From contig NQWY01024832.1 of the NCBI GenBank assembly GCA_019425655.1, forward strand, positions 1 through 64,000: a stretch of DNA of 64,000 nucleotides, in the 5' to 3' direction. The position numbers were made by a program, and so were the translations under genes. Source of the stretch: Rhizophagus prolifer. Taxonomy: Eukaryota > Glomeromycota > Glomeromycetes > Glomerales > Glomeraceae. Within the stretch, counting starts at the first letter, position 1, and the number at the start of each line of letters is the position of its first letter. Below are positions 1 through 8,273 of the stretch, piece by piece. The notes under the pieces were generated by a model. The model worked only from the letters and a program-made list of their open reading frames with translations. It was not told where the DNA came from and did no database searches.

Positions 1-915
1 AAATACTTAAGTAAATGTATAGATAGTTTAATAGATCAAGACTATACTCAATTAGAAATTATATTAGTTGATGATGGTTCACCTGACAATTGCGGCAATA
101 TTTGTGATAAATATGCAATACAAGATAATAGAATTAAAGTAATTCATAAAAAAAATGGCGGATTATCGGATGCTAGGAATGCTGGATTGAAAATTTCAAC
201 TGGTGATTTTATAACTTTCGTTGATAGTGATGATTATGTAAATAAGGATTTTATTAGCACCTTGGTCAATTTAATTCAAGATTTTGAAGCCGATATAGCT
301 ATTTCTCCATTTATTCATTTCACGGATGATGAAAAAAAAGTAAAAAAGATCTTAAGTATAAACAAAGTAAAGACTTATACAAATATTGAAGGCTTAATAA
401 ATATGTTTTATCAATCTGATTTTGATAATAATGCAACATCAAAATTATTTAAAAAAGAGCTGTTTTTCAATGTCACCTTCCCAAAAGGATTATTATATGA
501 AGATTTAGCAACAGTATATAAATTATTTTTGAATAGTAACAAAATAGTTTTCATAAATAAATTTAACTACAATTATTTGTTGCGAGATGAAAGTATAGAA
601 GGTTCATTATTTAGTCAAGAAAAACTTGACAGTCTTTTAAAAATTATTGTTGAACTAGAAGCATTGAAGAAAAGCAATCATGAAATTCTAGAAGCGGTTA
701 ATTGTCGTATACTAAGTTTTCTTTTTCATTTGCTATTTGAGACAGAAAAAGCTAGTAAGGCAGAAAGGCAAATTTTTTCTCTAATTAAAAAATATAGAAT
801 CTCTGTACTTATAGATATAAATGCTAGAAAAAAAGCTAGATATTCGGCCTTACTATCTTTTTTGGGTATAAAATGTTTGAGGTTTTTTTATAAGTTTGTA
901 AAATCTAGAAAATGA
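1..915 (+). CDS. Glycosyltransferase family 2 (5' end outside the window)
   Basis: Transfers a sugar from a nucleotide-sugar donor, probably onto a lipid-linked glycan at the cytoplasmic face of the membrane. The frame is open from base 1, so the gene starts upstream; a TTG at 187 is only an internal codon. The first visible residues carry the GT-A nucleotide-binding signature ILVDDGSPD (about residues 21-29 of the fragment), then NGGLSDARNAG and the metal-binding VDSDD (about 74-78). The stop overlaps the next gene's ATG (ATGA), so translation is probably coupled. The gene belongs to the surface-polysaccharide cluster that runs to 5.8 kb. The family is clear; donor and acceptor cannot be told. 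Confidence 0.88.
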   Translation, partial: KYLSKCIDSLIDQDYTQLEIILVDDGSPDNCGNICDKYAIQDNRIKVIHKKNGGLSDARNAGLKISTGDFITFVDSDDYVNKDFISTLVNLIQDFEADIAISPFIHFTDDEKKVKKILSINKVKTYTNIEGLINMFYQSDFDNNATSKLFKKELFFNVTFPKGLLYEDLATVYKLFLNSNKIVFINKFNYNYLLRDESIEGSLFSQEKLDSLLKIIVELEALKKSNHEILEAVNCRILSFLFHLLFETEKASKAERQIFSLIKKYRISVLIDINARKKARYSALLSFLGIKCLRFFYKFVKSRK

Positions 916-2240
916 TAAATATGAATGGCAAATCTAAAATAAAAATTGTTTTAGTATTATTTTTTTTGCTAATCACAATACAGATGTTTTTTAAACAGTT
1001 TTTTTATGGACAATCCTCTTCTGTATATGTGGATTTATCTAAACAAACAAAAAAAGAATCAGTTGCTGGATTTCTTCATTTAAATGATATTGATGCTTTG
1101 AATGAACAGATAAAAATTTTGAAACCTAAATATTGGAGATTAGGGAATTATTTATTTAGTTATAAGCAAAGAAGAGAAATAATTACAGGACTCACAAAAA
1201 GGGAAATAATTCCAATTGTTGTCTTAAGTGATTTATGTATATATAAAACAATTAATGAAGAATCAGGTAGTGGCGAACGGATTCAACCTTTTTTAGATTC
1301 GAAGAATTATTTAAAATTTATAGAAAAAATTTACAAAGAAAATGGTAATACTGTAATCTATGATATTTGGAATGAACCAGATACAAATTTTTGGTCAGGC
1401 TCAAAAGAGCAGTTTTTTAGCGCTTTTAAAATGGCTCATGATAAGATAAGAAGTTTGCCAGGAGGAGAAAACGCAAAAATATTAGGTCCCGGTACGTCAA
1501 GATTTGATAAACAATACTTGGAAGACTTTTTATTTTTTTGTAGACAAAACAAAATAAAATTAGATATAATTGCATGGCATGAGGGAGGTGTTTTAAATGA
1601 AGCAAAAAATATGGGTAATAATATAAATTATGCAAGAAATAATTGGTTAAATAATTTTTATGATCTTCAAATAAAGGATATCTTTATTCCTGAAATACTT
1701 TGGGAGACTGAGCAGTTTAATCCTTTAGCTGTATATGCATATCTTGATACAGTTGAAAAAAATAATGCAAAAGGGGCATGTAAAACGTGTTGGGATTTAT
1801 CACCTGAATTGGGAGGTAACACGTGTTTTAATAATTCCATGGACGGTATAATTACTCCCAAAAAAGAATTGAGGTCCGTATGGTGGTCATATAAACTATA
1901 TGCAGACTCCTTAGATAAGAGGTTGGTGTCTAGTAGTAGTGATGAGAATATTATTACATCTGCATATATTTCTCAAAGTTTTGATTTAATTATTGTACTC
2001 GGTAATGTTACAAAATTGCAAACAAGAATGGTTAACTTAACGATAGATAATGTTAATGTAAACAAAATTAAATTTTCATCTCTAAAGCTTTACGAAATTC
2101 CAGATAATGGACCAACTGCACTTAAATCTCCAAAATTAATTAAACAAAAAAAAATATATATAAAAGATAATAAAATCAGAGTGCAAATTGAAGATTTAAT
2201 GCCTTCTAAATTATATTATGTTAGTATTAATAGTAAGTAA
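912..2240 (+). CDS. Membrane-anchored GH39-like glycoside hydrolase of the polysaccharide cluster
   Basis: A 442-residue protein with a short basic N-terminus and one hydrophobic segment (about residues 11-27), likely a signal anchor that places the rest outside the inner membrane. The body looks like a TIM-barrel clan-A glycosidase: IWNEPD with the presumed acid/base Glu155, and ETEQFN with the presumed nucleophile Glu267, both in the manner of family GH39. GH39 hydrolases encoded in exopolysaccharide clusters are known (PslG of Pseudomonas) and trim or release the polymer; that role here is inferred from position. Start ATG overlaps the upstream stop. Subfamily and substrate are uncertain. 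Confidence 0.7.
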   Translation: MINMNGKSKIKIVLVLFFLLITIQMFFKQFFYGQSSSVYVDLSKQTKKESVAGFLHLNDIDALNEQIKILKPKYWRLGNYLFSYKQRREIITGLTKREIIPIVVLSDLCIYKTINEESGSGERIQPFLDSKNYLKFIEKIYKENGNTVIYDIWNEPDTNFWSGSKEQFFSAFKMAHDKIRSLPGGENAKILGPGTSRFDKQYLEDFLFFCRQNKIKLDIIAWHEGGVLNEAKNMGNNINYARNNWLNNFYDLQIKDIFIPEILWETEQFNPLAVYAYLDTVEKNNAKGACKTCWDLSPELGGNTCFNNSMDGIITPKKELRSVWWSYKLYADSLDKRLVSSSSDENIITSAYISQSFDLIIVLGNVTKLQTRMVNLTIDNVNVNKIKFSSLKLYEIPDNGPTALKSPKLIKQKKIYIKDNKIRVQIEDLMPSKLYYVSINSK

Positions 2241-2252
2241 ATTACAGTAAAA

Positions 2253-3341
2253 TTGAGAAAAAAAATTGTTCATTTTGTTGAAGCTTTCGGAGGAGGAGTT
2301 TATACTTATGTAAAGGATTTATGTAATTTTTTAGTACAAAATTCCACAATTAACTGTGAAGTTCATTTGATTTATAGCCCCAACAGAATTGAGTTTGATG
2401 ATGAGGTTTTTCGTAATGAAATTGATTCTAAAGTTATACTTCATAAACTAGATATGCAAAGGGAAATAGTTTTGAAGAAAGATCTTGATGTCATTTTAGA
2501 AACAAGAAAAATTCTGAGAAAAATTCAACCAGACATCCTTCATCTTCATTCGTCCAAAGCAAGTGTTATTGGTAGATTAGCTTCCCTTGGATTAATTAAT
2601 AAGAGCAAGATATTTTATTCACCACACGGCTACGCTTTTATTCAACAGAATATCTCTAAAGAGAAAAAAAAATTTTTCAAATTCATAGAAAATATTATGC
2701 CTGCTATTTTTGGAGGTTTAACTATTGCTTCTGGAAACACTGAGTTTGAGATTTCAAAAAAAATATCAAAATCTGTTCTCATAAGAAATGGTGTGGATTT
2801 TAATTTGCCTGAAATGCTTATTAATCCAAGAATTAACCAAAAATTAACTATAGGCACAATCGGAAGACTTACCCCCCAGAAAAATCCAAAATTATTCAAT
2901 GATATCGCGGAAAGAATACCGGACGCAAATTTTATTTGGATTGGGAATGGAGAACTGCAGGATCAAATCAAATCAGAAAATATCCAAGTGACAGGCTGGA
3001 TCAGAACAAGGGAAGAATTATTAAATAAACTGAATGAAATTGATATTTATCTTCAGGTTTCACTTTGGGAAGGTCTACCCATTGCCTTAATTGAAGCAAT
3101 GGCTATGAGGAAACCCTTAGTAGTTAGTAATATTGTAGGTAATAAAGATTGTGTGGAAGAAGGTTACAATGGCTATACATTTAATTCTATAGATGAAGCT
3201 ATAACTAAAATAAAGAAATTTACCGATAGATCATTAGTGAAAAAAAAGGGTGATAATTCTTTTAATAAAGCTTTTAGAGAATATCATAAAGAAAAAAATT
3301 TTTCAGATTTATTAGATTTATATTTAAGAAATTTCAATTGA
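2253..3341 (+). CDS. Glycosyltransferase family 4 (GT-B fold)
   Basis: A 362-residue retaining glycosyltransferase. The N-terminal donor-side lobe opens with KKIVHFVEAFGGGVYTYV, where the glycine-rich loop follows the first strand. The C-terminal lobe has GTIGRLTPQKNP (about 201-212) and the E-x7-E motif of GT4 enzymes (Glu273 and Glu281 in LWEGLPIALIEAMA). The start is a TTG 12 nt after the previous stop; no ATG fits the conserved N-terminus and the frame is closed just upstream, so TTG is well supported. It belongs to the same polysaccharide operon. Sugar specificity cannot be read from sequence. Confidence 0.87.
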   Translation: MRKKIVHFVEAFGGGVYTYVKDLCNFLVQNSTINCEVHLIYSPNRIEFDDEVFRNEIDSKVILHKLDMQREIVLKKDLDVILETRKILRKIQPDILHLHSSKASVIGRLASLGLINKSKIFYSPHGYAFIQQNISKEKKKFFKFIENIMPAIFGGLTIASGNTEFEISKKISKSVLIRNGVDFNLPEMLINPRINQKLTIGTIGRLTPQKNPKLFNDIAERIPDANFIWIGNGELQDQIKSENIQVTGWIRTREELLNKLNEIDIYLQVSLWEGLPIALIEAMAMRKPLVVSNIVGNKDCVEEGYNGYTFNSIDEAITKIKKFTDRSLVKKKGDNSFNKAFREYHKEKNFSDLLDLYLRNFN

Positions 3342-3375
3342 TAGTGTAATATTTTTTTTCTTATATAAATAATCT

Positions 3376-3383
3376 TATTTTTG
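3376..3383 (+). promoter_or_regulatory. TAnnTTTG -7 element before the cytidylyltransferase-like gene
   Basis: TATTTTTG matches the Bacteroidota -7 consensus and ends 15 nt before the ATG at 3399. No clear -33 TTTG lies at the usual distance. Confidence 0.35.
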
Positions 3384-3398
3384 TCTTTTAACTAATGT

Positions 3399-3836
3399 AT
3401 GAAAACAGAAAAAATCGGGATAACTTTTTCAGCCTTTGACCTACTGCATGCAGGTCATGTAAAAATGTTGGAAGAAGCTAAAACAGTTTGTGATTATCTT
3501 ATAGTTGGATTGCAAATGGATCCTACAATCGATAGACCCCATAAAAATAAACCTACACAATCTGTTGTTGAAAGATATATTCAACTGAAAGCATGCAGAT
3601 CTGTGGACGAAATAATCCCTTACAATACAGAAGAAGATCTTATGGATATATTGAAGTCTTTTGTAATCGATGTCAGAATAATCGGTGATGATTATAAGGA
3701 AAAGCAGTTTACTGGAAAAGAATATTGTGAACAAAAGGGAATACAGATTTATTATAACAAGCGTGATCATAGATTTTCTAGTTCTGCCCTAAAAAGAGCT
3801 GTTTTTGATCAAGAGTTACAAAAAGTAAATAAATAA
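3399..3836 (+). CDS. Cytidylyltransferase-like nucleotidyltransferase (TagD/GCT type)
   Basis: A small (145 aa) single-domain nucleotidyltransferase with HAGH (His17 and His20), the HxGH motif that binds the nucleotide triphosphate, and RFSSSALKRAV near the C-terminus in the place of the family's RTxGIST signature. It probably activates a small phosphorylated alcohol or sugar, such as glycerol-3-phosphate, with CTP. The next gene follows after 4 nt, so the two are cotranscribed. In polysaccharide clusters such enzymes supply CDP-activated decorations. The exact substrate is unknown. Confidence 0.8.
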   Translation: MKTEKIGITFSAFDLLHAGHVKMLEEAKTVCDYLIVGLQMDPTIDRPHKNKPTQSVVERYIQLKACRSVDEIIPYNTEEDLMDILKSFVIDVRIIGDDYKEKQFTGKEYCEQKGIQIYYNKRDHRFSSSALKRAVFDQELQKVNK

Positions 3837-3840
3837 CTCT

Positions 3841-4386
3841 ATGGAATTAATAGAAACTCCTCTAAAGGATTGCTATATAATTGAACCTACTATTTTTAAT
3901 GATAACAGAGGTTACTTCTATGAGAAATTCAATGAGAAAAGATTTGAAGAATTGACAGGAATGAATGGACATTTTGTTCAGGACAATATTTCCAAATCGT
4001 CTTATGGAGTATTAAGGGGGTTACATTTGCAAAAAGGAGAACATGCACAAGCAAAATTAGTTTCTTGTTTAGAAGGTAAAGTCTTCGATGTCGCAGTTGA
4101 TTTAAGAGAAGATTCACCAACATTTGGTAAATGGTTTGGCGTAGAACTCACAGAGGGAAATAAACTGCAATTCTATGTTCCTAGAGGTTTTGCCCATGGC
4201 TATTCCGTGCTTTCAGAAACAGCAGTTTTCTCTTATAAATGTGATAATTTTTATAACAAAGATTCAGAAGGTGGCGTATTATGGAATGATCCTGACCTTA
4301 ATATAAATTGGCAGTTACCGGATTCTGATATCATTATTTCAGAAAAAGATATGATTATGCCTGGCTTATCTTCTAAAAATTTCTGA
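3841..4386 (+). CDS. rfbC: dTDP-4-dehydrorhamnose 3,5-epimerase
   Basis: RmlC-family cupin of 181 residues, the usual length. It epimerises C3 and C5 of dTDP-4-keto-6-deoxyglucose on the way to dTDP-L-rhamnose. Visible motifs include GVLRGLHLQ with catalytic His62, DVAVDLREDSPTFGKW, and PRGFAHGYSVLSE. The other rhamnose genes (rfbA, rfbB, rfbD) are not in the window; they may lie upstream in the same cluster. It lies 4 nt after the preceding gene. Confidence 0.95.
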   Translation: MELIETPLKDCYIIEPTIFNDNRGYFYEKFNEKRFEELTGMNGHFVQDNISKSSYGVLRGLHLQKGEHAQAKLVSCLEGKVFDVAVDLREDSPTFGKWFGVELTEGNKLQFYVPRGFAHGYSVLSETAVFSYKCDNFYNKDSEGGVLWNDPDLNINWQLPDSDIIISEKDMIMPGLSSKNF

Positions 4387-4468
4387 ATTCAAAAACACTA
4401 ATAACCTTTCTTTTTAATATCTTTAAAGACGAATTAAAAGGAATTAACAACATAACTTGACTAGATAT

Positions 4469-5818
4469 ATGATTGTTTATCTATTTAGACACTTGCCCAA
4501 GATATTTCTCGTTGTAGATTATATTGTTATTAATCTTTTACTTTATCTTAATAATCTTTATTTTTTTGAAACTCAAAAAAGCGAACTGTTCAGTATCGAT
4601 TACAAAGTTCAATTTTTAATAATTAGTTTCTCTTGGTTTGTTATAACGCAATTTACAAAATTATATAAAAATCAGACCTTAAAGGAATCTTCATTGCAAT
4701 TCAATGCATTAACAAAATCAATCTTTTCGAACAATATAAACTACGCAAAATTTGGATTTTATTTTTTAGCTATAAGCTTGTTCATGTTCGCTTCACGGTT
4801 TATTTTATTTTTATACCGAAAAAAAAACAGGGTTAAAATCGGGCGCAAGCTATATACATTCAACACGGTTATTATTGGAGAAAGCGAGTTTTCCGAATCT
4901 CTTCTTGTAAACAATAATCTAAGAAGAAACCTGGGAATCCGTGGTACATATAGTGCGGATAATGATTACAATAATAAAATGTATCTTGGAAACATTGATG
5001 ATCTTATTAAAGATATAGAAAATTCTAAATTCAATAGTATCATATTTTGTGACAATAAAATTGATGTTAACCTTTTTGAGAGAATAGTTAACCTGGCAGA
5101 ACATAAGATGATCAGGATATATATGGATCCGAACTTTAAATATAAATATTTGAGCCCGTATTACCTTGATATTATTCAGGATGTTCCATTCTTGAAGTTG
5201 CTGAAAGAACCACTTTCAAGCCCAAGGAAACAAATTTTAAAAAGAGTTTTTGATATTTTGTTCTCATTATTCGTAATGACTTTTATTTTATCCTGGCTAC
5301 TTCCTATTGTTGCAATTATCATCAAGCTCGAGAGCAAAGGCCCTGTTTTCTTTTTGCAGAAAAGATCCGGTCTTAATAACGAGCCTTTTAATTGTATTAA
5401 GTTCAGGAGTATGTCGGTTAATGAGGTTGCTGATCTTCAGATTGCCAAAAAAAATGATTCCAGAGTAACTAAATTTGGAGCATTTATGAGAAAAACCAGT
5501 GTGGATGAACTTCCACAGTTTATTAATGTTTTTCTTGGTGATATGTCTGTGGTAGGACCAAGGCCGCATATGTTATCTCAAACTGAACAGTATTCCAAAA
5601 TCACAAAAAAATACATGACCAGACACGTTGTAAAGCCTGGGATTACAGGTTGGGCACAGGTTATGGGTTCCAGAGGGGAGATATTTTCTGATAGAGATAT
5701 GGAAAAACGGATAGAAAAAGATATCTGGTATATACAGCATTGGTCTTTTTTCCTTGATCTTAAAATTATTTTTCTTACTTTCTATAATATATTAAAAGGA
5801 GATGAGCAAGCATATTAA
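4469..5818 (+). CDS. Undecaprenyl-phosphate sugar transferase (WcaJ/EpsL type)
   Basis: Initiating polyprenyl-phosphate glycosyl-1-phosphate transferase for the polysaccharide. The N-terminal half has hydrophobic membrane segments followed by a CoA-binding-like region (NTVIIGESEFSES). A further membrane segment precedes the catalytic Bac_transf domain, with KRVFDILFS, IKFRSM, TSVDELPQFINVFLGDMS, VGPRPH and KPGITGWAQV. It transfers a sugar phosphate onto undecaprenyl phosphate at the inner membrane. I chose the ATG at 4469; a TTG at 4457 would add four residues and is also preceded by an AAAAGGA stretch. A strong terminator follows, ending the cluster. Confidence 0.92.
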   Translation: MIVYLFRHLPKIFLVVDYIVINLLLYLNNLYFFETQKSELFSIDYKVQFLIISFSWFVITQFTKLYKNQTLKESSLQFNALTKSIFSNNINYAKFGFYFLAISLFMFASRFILFLYRKKNRVKIGRKLYTFNTVIIGESEFSESLLVNNNLRRNLGIRGTYSADNDYNNKMYLGNIDDLIKDIENSKFNSIIFCDNKIDVNLFERIVNLAEHKMIRIYMDPNFKYKYLSPYYLDIIQDVPFLKLLKEPLSSPRKQILKRVFDILFSLFVMTFILSWLLPIVAIIIKLESKGPVFFLQKRSGLNNEPFNCIKFRSMSVNEVADLQIAKKNDSRVTKFGAFMRKTSVDELPQFINVFLGDMSVVGPRPHMLSQTEQYSKITKKYMTRHVVKPGITGWAQVMGSRGEIFSDRDMEKRIEKDIWYIQHWSFFLDLKIIFLTFYNILKGDEQAY

Positions 5819-5843
5819 TGTTTTTTATGTAAATACAACAATC

Positions 5844-5871
5844 AGGAATCAAATTTTTGATTCCTTTTTTT
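5844..5871 (+). terminator. Intrinsic terminator at the end of the polysaccharide cluster
   Basis: AGGAATCAAA and TTTGATTCCT form a perfect 10-bp stem with a tiny AT loop, followed by a run of six T. Confidence 0.85.
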
Positions 5872-5884
5872 ATTCCTAAATTTG
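5856..5884 (+). promoter_or_regulatory. rimO promoter
   Basis: TTTG (5856-5859) and TAAATTTG (5877-5884) are 17 bp apart and lie 20 nt before the rimO ATG, matching the Bacteroidota sigma-ABfr pattern. The -33 element overlaps the terminator stem. Confidence 0.55.
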
Positions 5885-5904
5885 CAGTCTTAAAATTGTA
5901 AATA

Positions 5905-7206
5905 ATGCGTACCAAATCTGTAGGTAAAAAGAAAATTAATATCGTAACTCTTGGCTGTTCCAAAAATGTCTATGATTCAGAAGTTTTAATGGGTCAGCTG
6001 GAAGCTAATGGAAAGCAAGTCGTGCATGAAGAAAAAGGTGATGTAGTGGTTATTAATACCTGCGGATTCATAGATAACGCAAAAGAAGAAAGCATTAATA
6101 CGATTTTAGAATATGTGGATCTTAAAAATCAGGGTGTTGTAGAAAAGGTCTTCGTAACAGGTTGTCTTTCCGAAAGGTATAAACCGGACTTGATTCGTGA
6201 GATTCCCGATGTTGATCAGTATTTTGGGACACGTGATTTGCCAATTTTATTGAAGCATCTTGGTGCGGACTACAAACACGAATTGGTAGGAGAGCGGTTA
6301 ACAACAACTCCCAAGCATTACGCCTATCTAAAAATTTCTGAAGGCTGTGACAGGCCTTGCTCGTTCTGTGCAATCCCTTTGATGAGAGGTGGGCATATTT
6401 CCACGCCGATTGAAAAATTGGTTATCGAGGCGCAAAAGCTTGCAAAAAAAGGAGTTAAGGAATTAATTCTTATCGCTCAGGATTTGACTTTTTACGGGTT
6501 GGATATTTATAAAAAAAGAGCTCTTGGTGAACTTTTACAGGAACTCATCAAAGTGGACGGTATTGAATGGATTCGTCTTCATTATGCCTTCCCAACAGGA
6601 TTTCCAGAAGATGTTCTGGATATTATCAGAACAGAGCCAAAGATTTGTAATTATATTGATATACCACTTCAGCACATCAATACAGAATTGTTGAAAGCAA
6701 TGAAACGAGGAACAACATTTGAAAAAACAAACGCACTTTTGGATAAATTCCGTGAGAAAGTGCCGGATATGGCGATCAGAACAACCTTGATTGTTGGTTT
6801 TCCTGGAGAAACAGAAGAAAGATTCGAGGAATTAAAACAATGGGTGCGAGACCAGCGATTTGACCGATTAGGTTGCTTTACATATTCTCACGAGGAAAAT
6901 ACAACGGCTTATGTTTTAGAAGATAACATTCCGGACGAGGTGAAACAGAAAAGAGTAGAGGAGATTATGGAAATCCAGCAGCAAATTTCTTGGGAGAAAA
7001 ATCAGGAGAAAGTTGGTGAAATTTTCAAATGTATATTTGACAGAAAGGAAGGTGATTATTTCGTAGGAAGAACGGAATATGATTCTCCCGACGTTGATAA
7101 TACGGTTTTAGTTTCTGCAAAAGACGTTTATATCTCTATTGGAGAGTTTGCTAACGTCAAAATTACTTCAGCTGAGGATTACGATTTGATTGGAGAATTA
7201 GTATAA
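5905..7206 (+). CDS. rimO: Ribosomal protein uS12 methylthiotransferase
   Basis: Radical-SAM enzyme of 433 residues that methylthiolates the conserved aspartate of ribosomal protein S12. The N-terminal UPF0004 domain carries Cys18, Cys53 and Cys87 for the second iron-sulfur cluster. The radical-SAM motif CDRPCSFC supplies Cys148, Cys152 and Cys155. A C-terminal TRAM domain completes the usual order. The start ATG follows a clear promoter. The N-terminus (KKKINIVTLGCSKN) separates it from MiaB, and the length is standard for RimO. It is monocistronic, with terminators on both sides. Confidence 0.96.
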   Translation: MRTKSVGKKKINIVTLGCSKNVYDSEVLMGQLEANGKQVVHEEKGDVVVINTCGFIDNAKEESINTILEYVDLKNQGVVEKVFVTGCLSERYKPDLIREIPDVDQYFGTRDLPILLKHLGADYKHELVGERLTTTPKHYAYLKISEGCDRPCSFCAIPLMRGGHISTPIEKLVIEAQKLAKKGVKELILIAQDLTFYGLDIYKKRALGELLQELIKVDGIEWIRLHYAFPTGFPEDVLDIIRTEPKICNYIDIPLQHINTELLKAMKRGTTFEKTNALLDKFREKVPDMAIRTTLIVGFPGETEERFEELKQWVRDQRFDRLGCFTYSHEENTTAYVLEDNIPDEVKQKRVEEIMEIQQQISWEKNQEKVGEIFKCIFDRKEGDYFVGRTEYDSPDVDNTVLVSAKDVYISIGEFANVKITSAEDYDLIGELV

Positions 7207-7222
7207 CTCAACATTTTTATAA

Positions 7223-7259
7223 TAAAAACACCATCTTATTTTTAAGTTGGTGTTTTTTT
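7223..7259 (+). terminator. rimO terminator
   Basis: A stem formed by ACACCATCTTA and TAAGTTGGTGT (one T-T mismatch) is followed by seven T. Confidence 0.8.
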
Positions 7260-7690
7260 GTTTTTGTTAAAAAAAACAATGAATTTGTATAAGTTTTTGT
7301 TTTTCAATTGTTTATCATTTCTTTAAGGTCTTTAAATAGCTTAAATTTTAATATTTTCAATTATTGATAATTAAATTTACTATTTTTCATCGAATCGATA
7401 TACTATTTTGCTTTATAGTATTTATATTTAGCTAACATTGATTTAATATTGTTTTATATTGATAATGTCAAATTGGTGTTTAAAATTTAAAATATTGATT
7501 TTCAGTGTTTTTGTTATTTTTTATGGGTCGGTATAATGTGAAATTTTTAAGAATGTTATAAAATAATTAACATTTTTTAACAAATTCTGTGATCACCTTA
7601 CTATAGCTACATTGCGGCTATCAAAATTTTGTTTTTGTCGTGTTCGCAGCATCTGAAACCCAAAAGCGATGTTTCAGACATCATTCCGAA
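7260..7690. other. AT-rich intergenic stretch without a visible gene
   Basis: Very AT-rich, with many stops in all frames. A weak hairpin (ATAGC...GGCTAT, about 7602-7621) is the only structure noted. The open frame beginning with TTG at 7629 runs into the RlpA-like gene but precedes its promoter and is not conserved-looking. No RNA gene was recognised. Confidence 0.5.
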
Positions 7691-7698
7691 TATCTTTG
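7691..7698 (+). promoter_or_regulatory. -7 element of the RlpA-like gene
   Basis: TATCTTTG followed by C matches TAnnTTTG. Transcription would begin near 7704, so translation should start at the ATG at 7719 and not at the upstream TTG (7629). Confidence 0.5.
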
Positions 7699-7718
7699 CA
7701 GAGTCAAAACCAATAAAT

Positions 7719-8096
7719 ATGTTCAAAATGATGAAAAGAGTTATTCTCGTAATCATAATGATGATTTCAACACTTGGTATTTATTCCTTCAAGAGTAATG
7801 CCACAGATGCCAAAACAAGTTTTGCATCGTTCTACCACGATAAATTTAATGGTAGAAAAACAGCAAGCGGAGAGATTTTCAATAATAAAGAGTTAACCGC
7901 TGCTAACAGAACCCTTCCTTTTGGAACAGAAGTAAAGATTACTAATTTGATTTCTGGGAAGAGTGTTGTAGTGAAAGTGAATGACAGAGGTCCTTACCAT
8001 TCTTCAAGAGCCTTTGATCTATCCAAAGCTGCATTTAGTTCAATCGCAGATACCAGAAAAGGTACTATCGCCATTGAATACGAAATTATCGACTAA
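7719..8096 (+). CDS. RlpA-like double-psi beta-barrel secreted protein
   Basis: A 125-residue protein with an N-terminal signal sequence (MMKRVILVIIMMISTLGIYSF) and one RlpA/DPBB domain: ASFYHDKFNGRKTASGE, LTAANRTLPFGTEVKITNL, KVNDRGPYHSSRAFDLSKAA. The catalytic aspartate of RlpA lytic transglycosylases would be the one in NDRGP, so activity on denuded peptidoglycan glycan is possible. It lacks the C-terminal SPOR domain of E. coli RlpA. The start at 7719 is chosen because a -7 element sits just upstream and a signal peptide begins there. Confidence 0.85.
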   Translation: MFKMMKRVILVIIMMISTLGIYSFKSNATDAKTSFASFYHDKFNGRKTASGEIFNNKELTAANRTLPFGTEVKITNLISGKSVVVKVNDRGPYHSSRAFDLSKAAFSSIADTRKGTIAIEYEIID

Positions 8097-8116
8097 GATT
8101 ATCTTACATTAAAAAG

Positions 8117-8148
8117 AAAAACCATCTCAAAACGAGATGGTTTTTTGT
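8117..8148 (+). terminator. Terminator of the RlpA-like gene
   Basis: AAAACCATCTC and GAGATGGTTTT form an 11-bp stem with a short loop, followed by TTTTTT. Confidence 0.85.
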
Positions 8149-8273
8149 TTTTTAGTATATGATGGTTTTTAATTCCAGATTTCATTCATTACTGTTAGGG
8201 TAATTGGTTTTCCGTCTGTAATGACAATCGACACTGTTGTTGATTTTTAGGATAAAATTACAAATGTTTAGGA

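Noticed and set aside
7629-7718. N-terminal extension of the RlpA-like protein from a TTG at 7629
   Set aside because: The extension precedes the -7 box at 7691 and hides a normal signal peptide that begins at 7719.
8160-8273. Minus-strand fragment reading VSIVITDGKPITLTVMN
   Set aside because: Only about 21 codons between stops. It may be a gene remnant, but nothing around it supports that.
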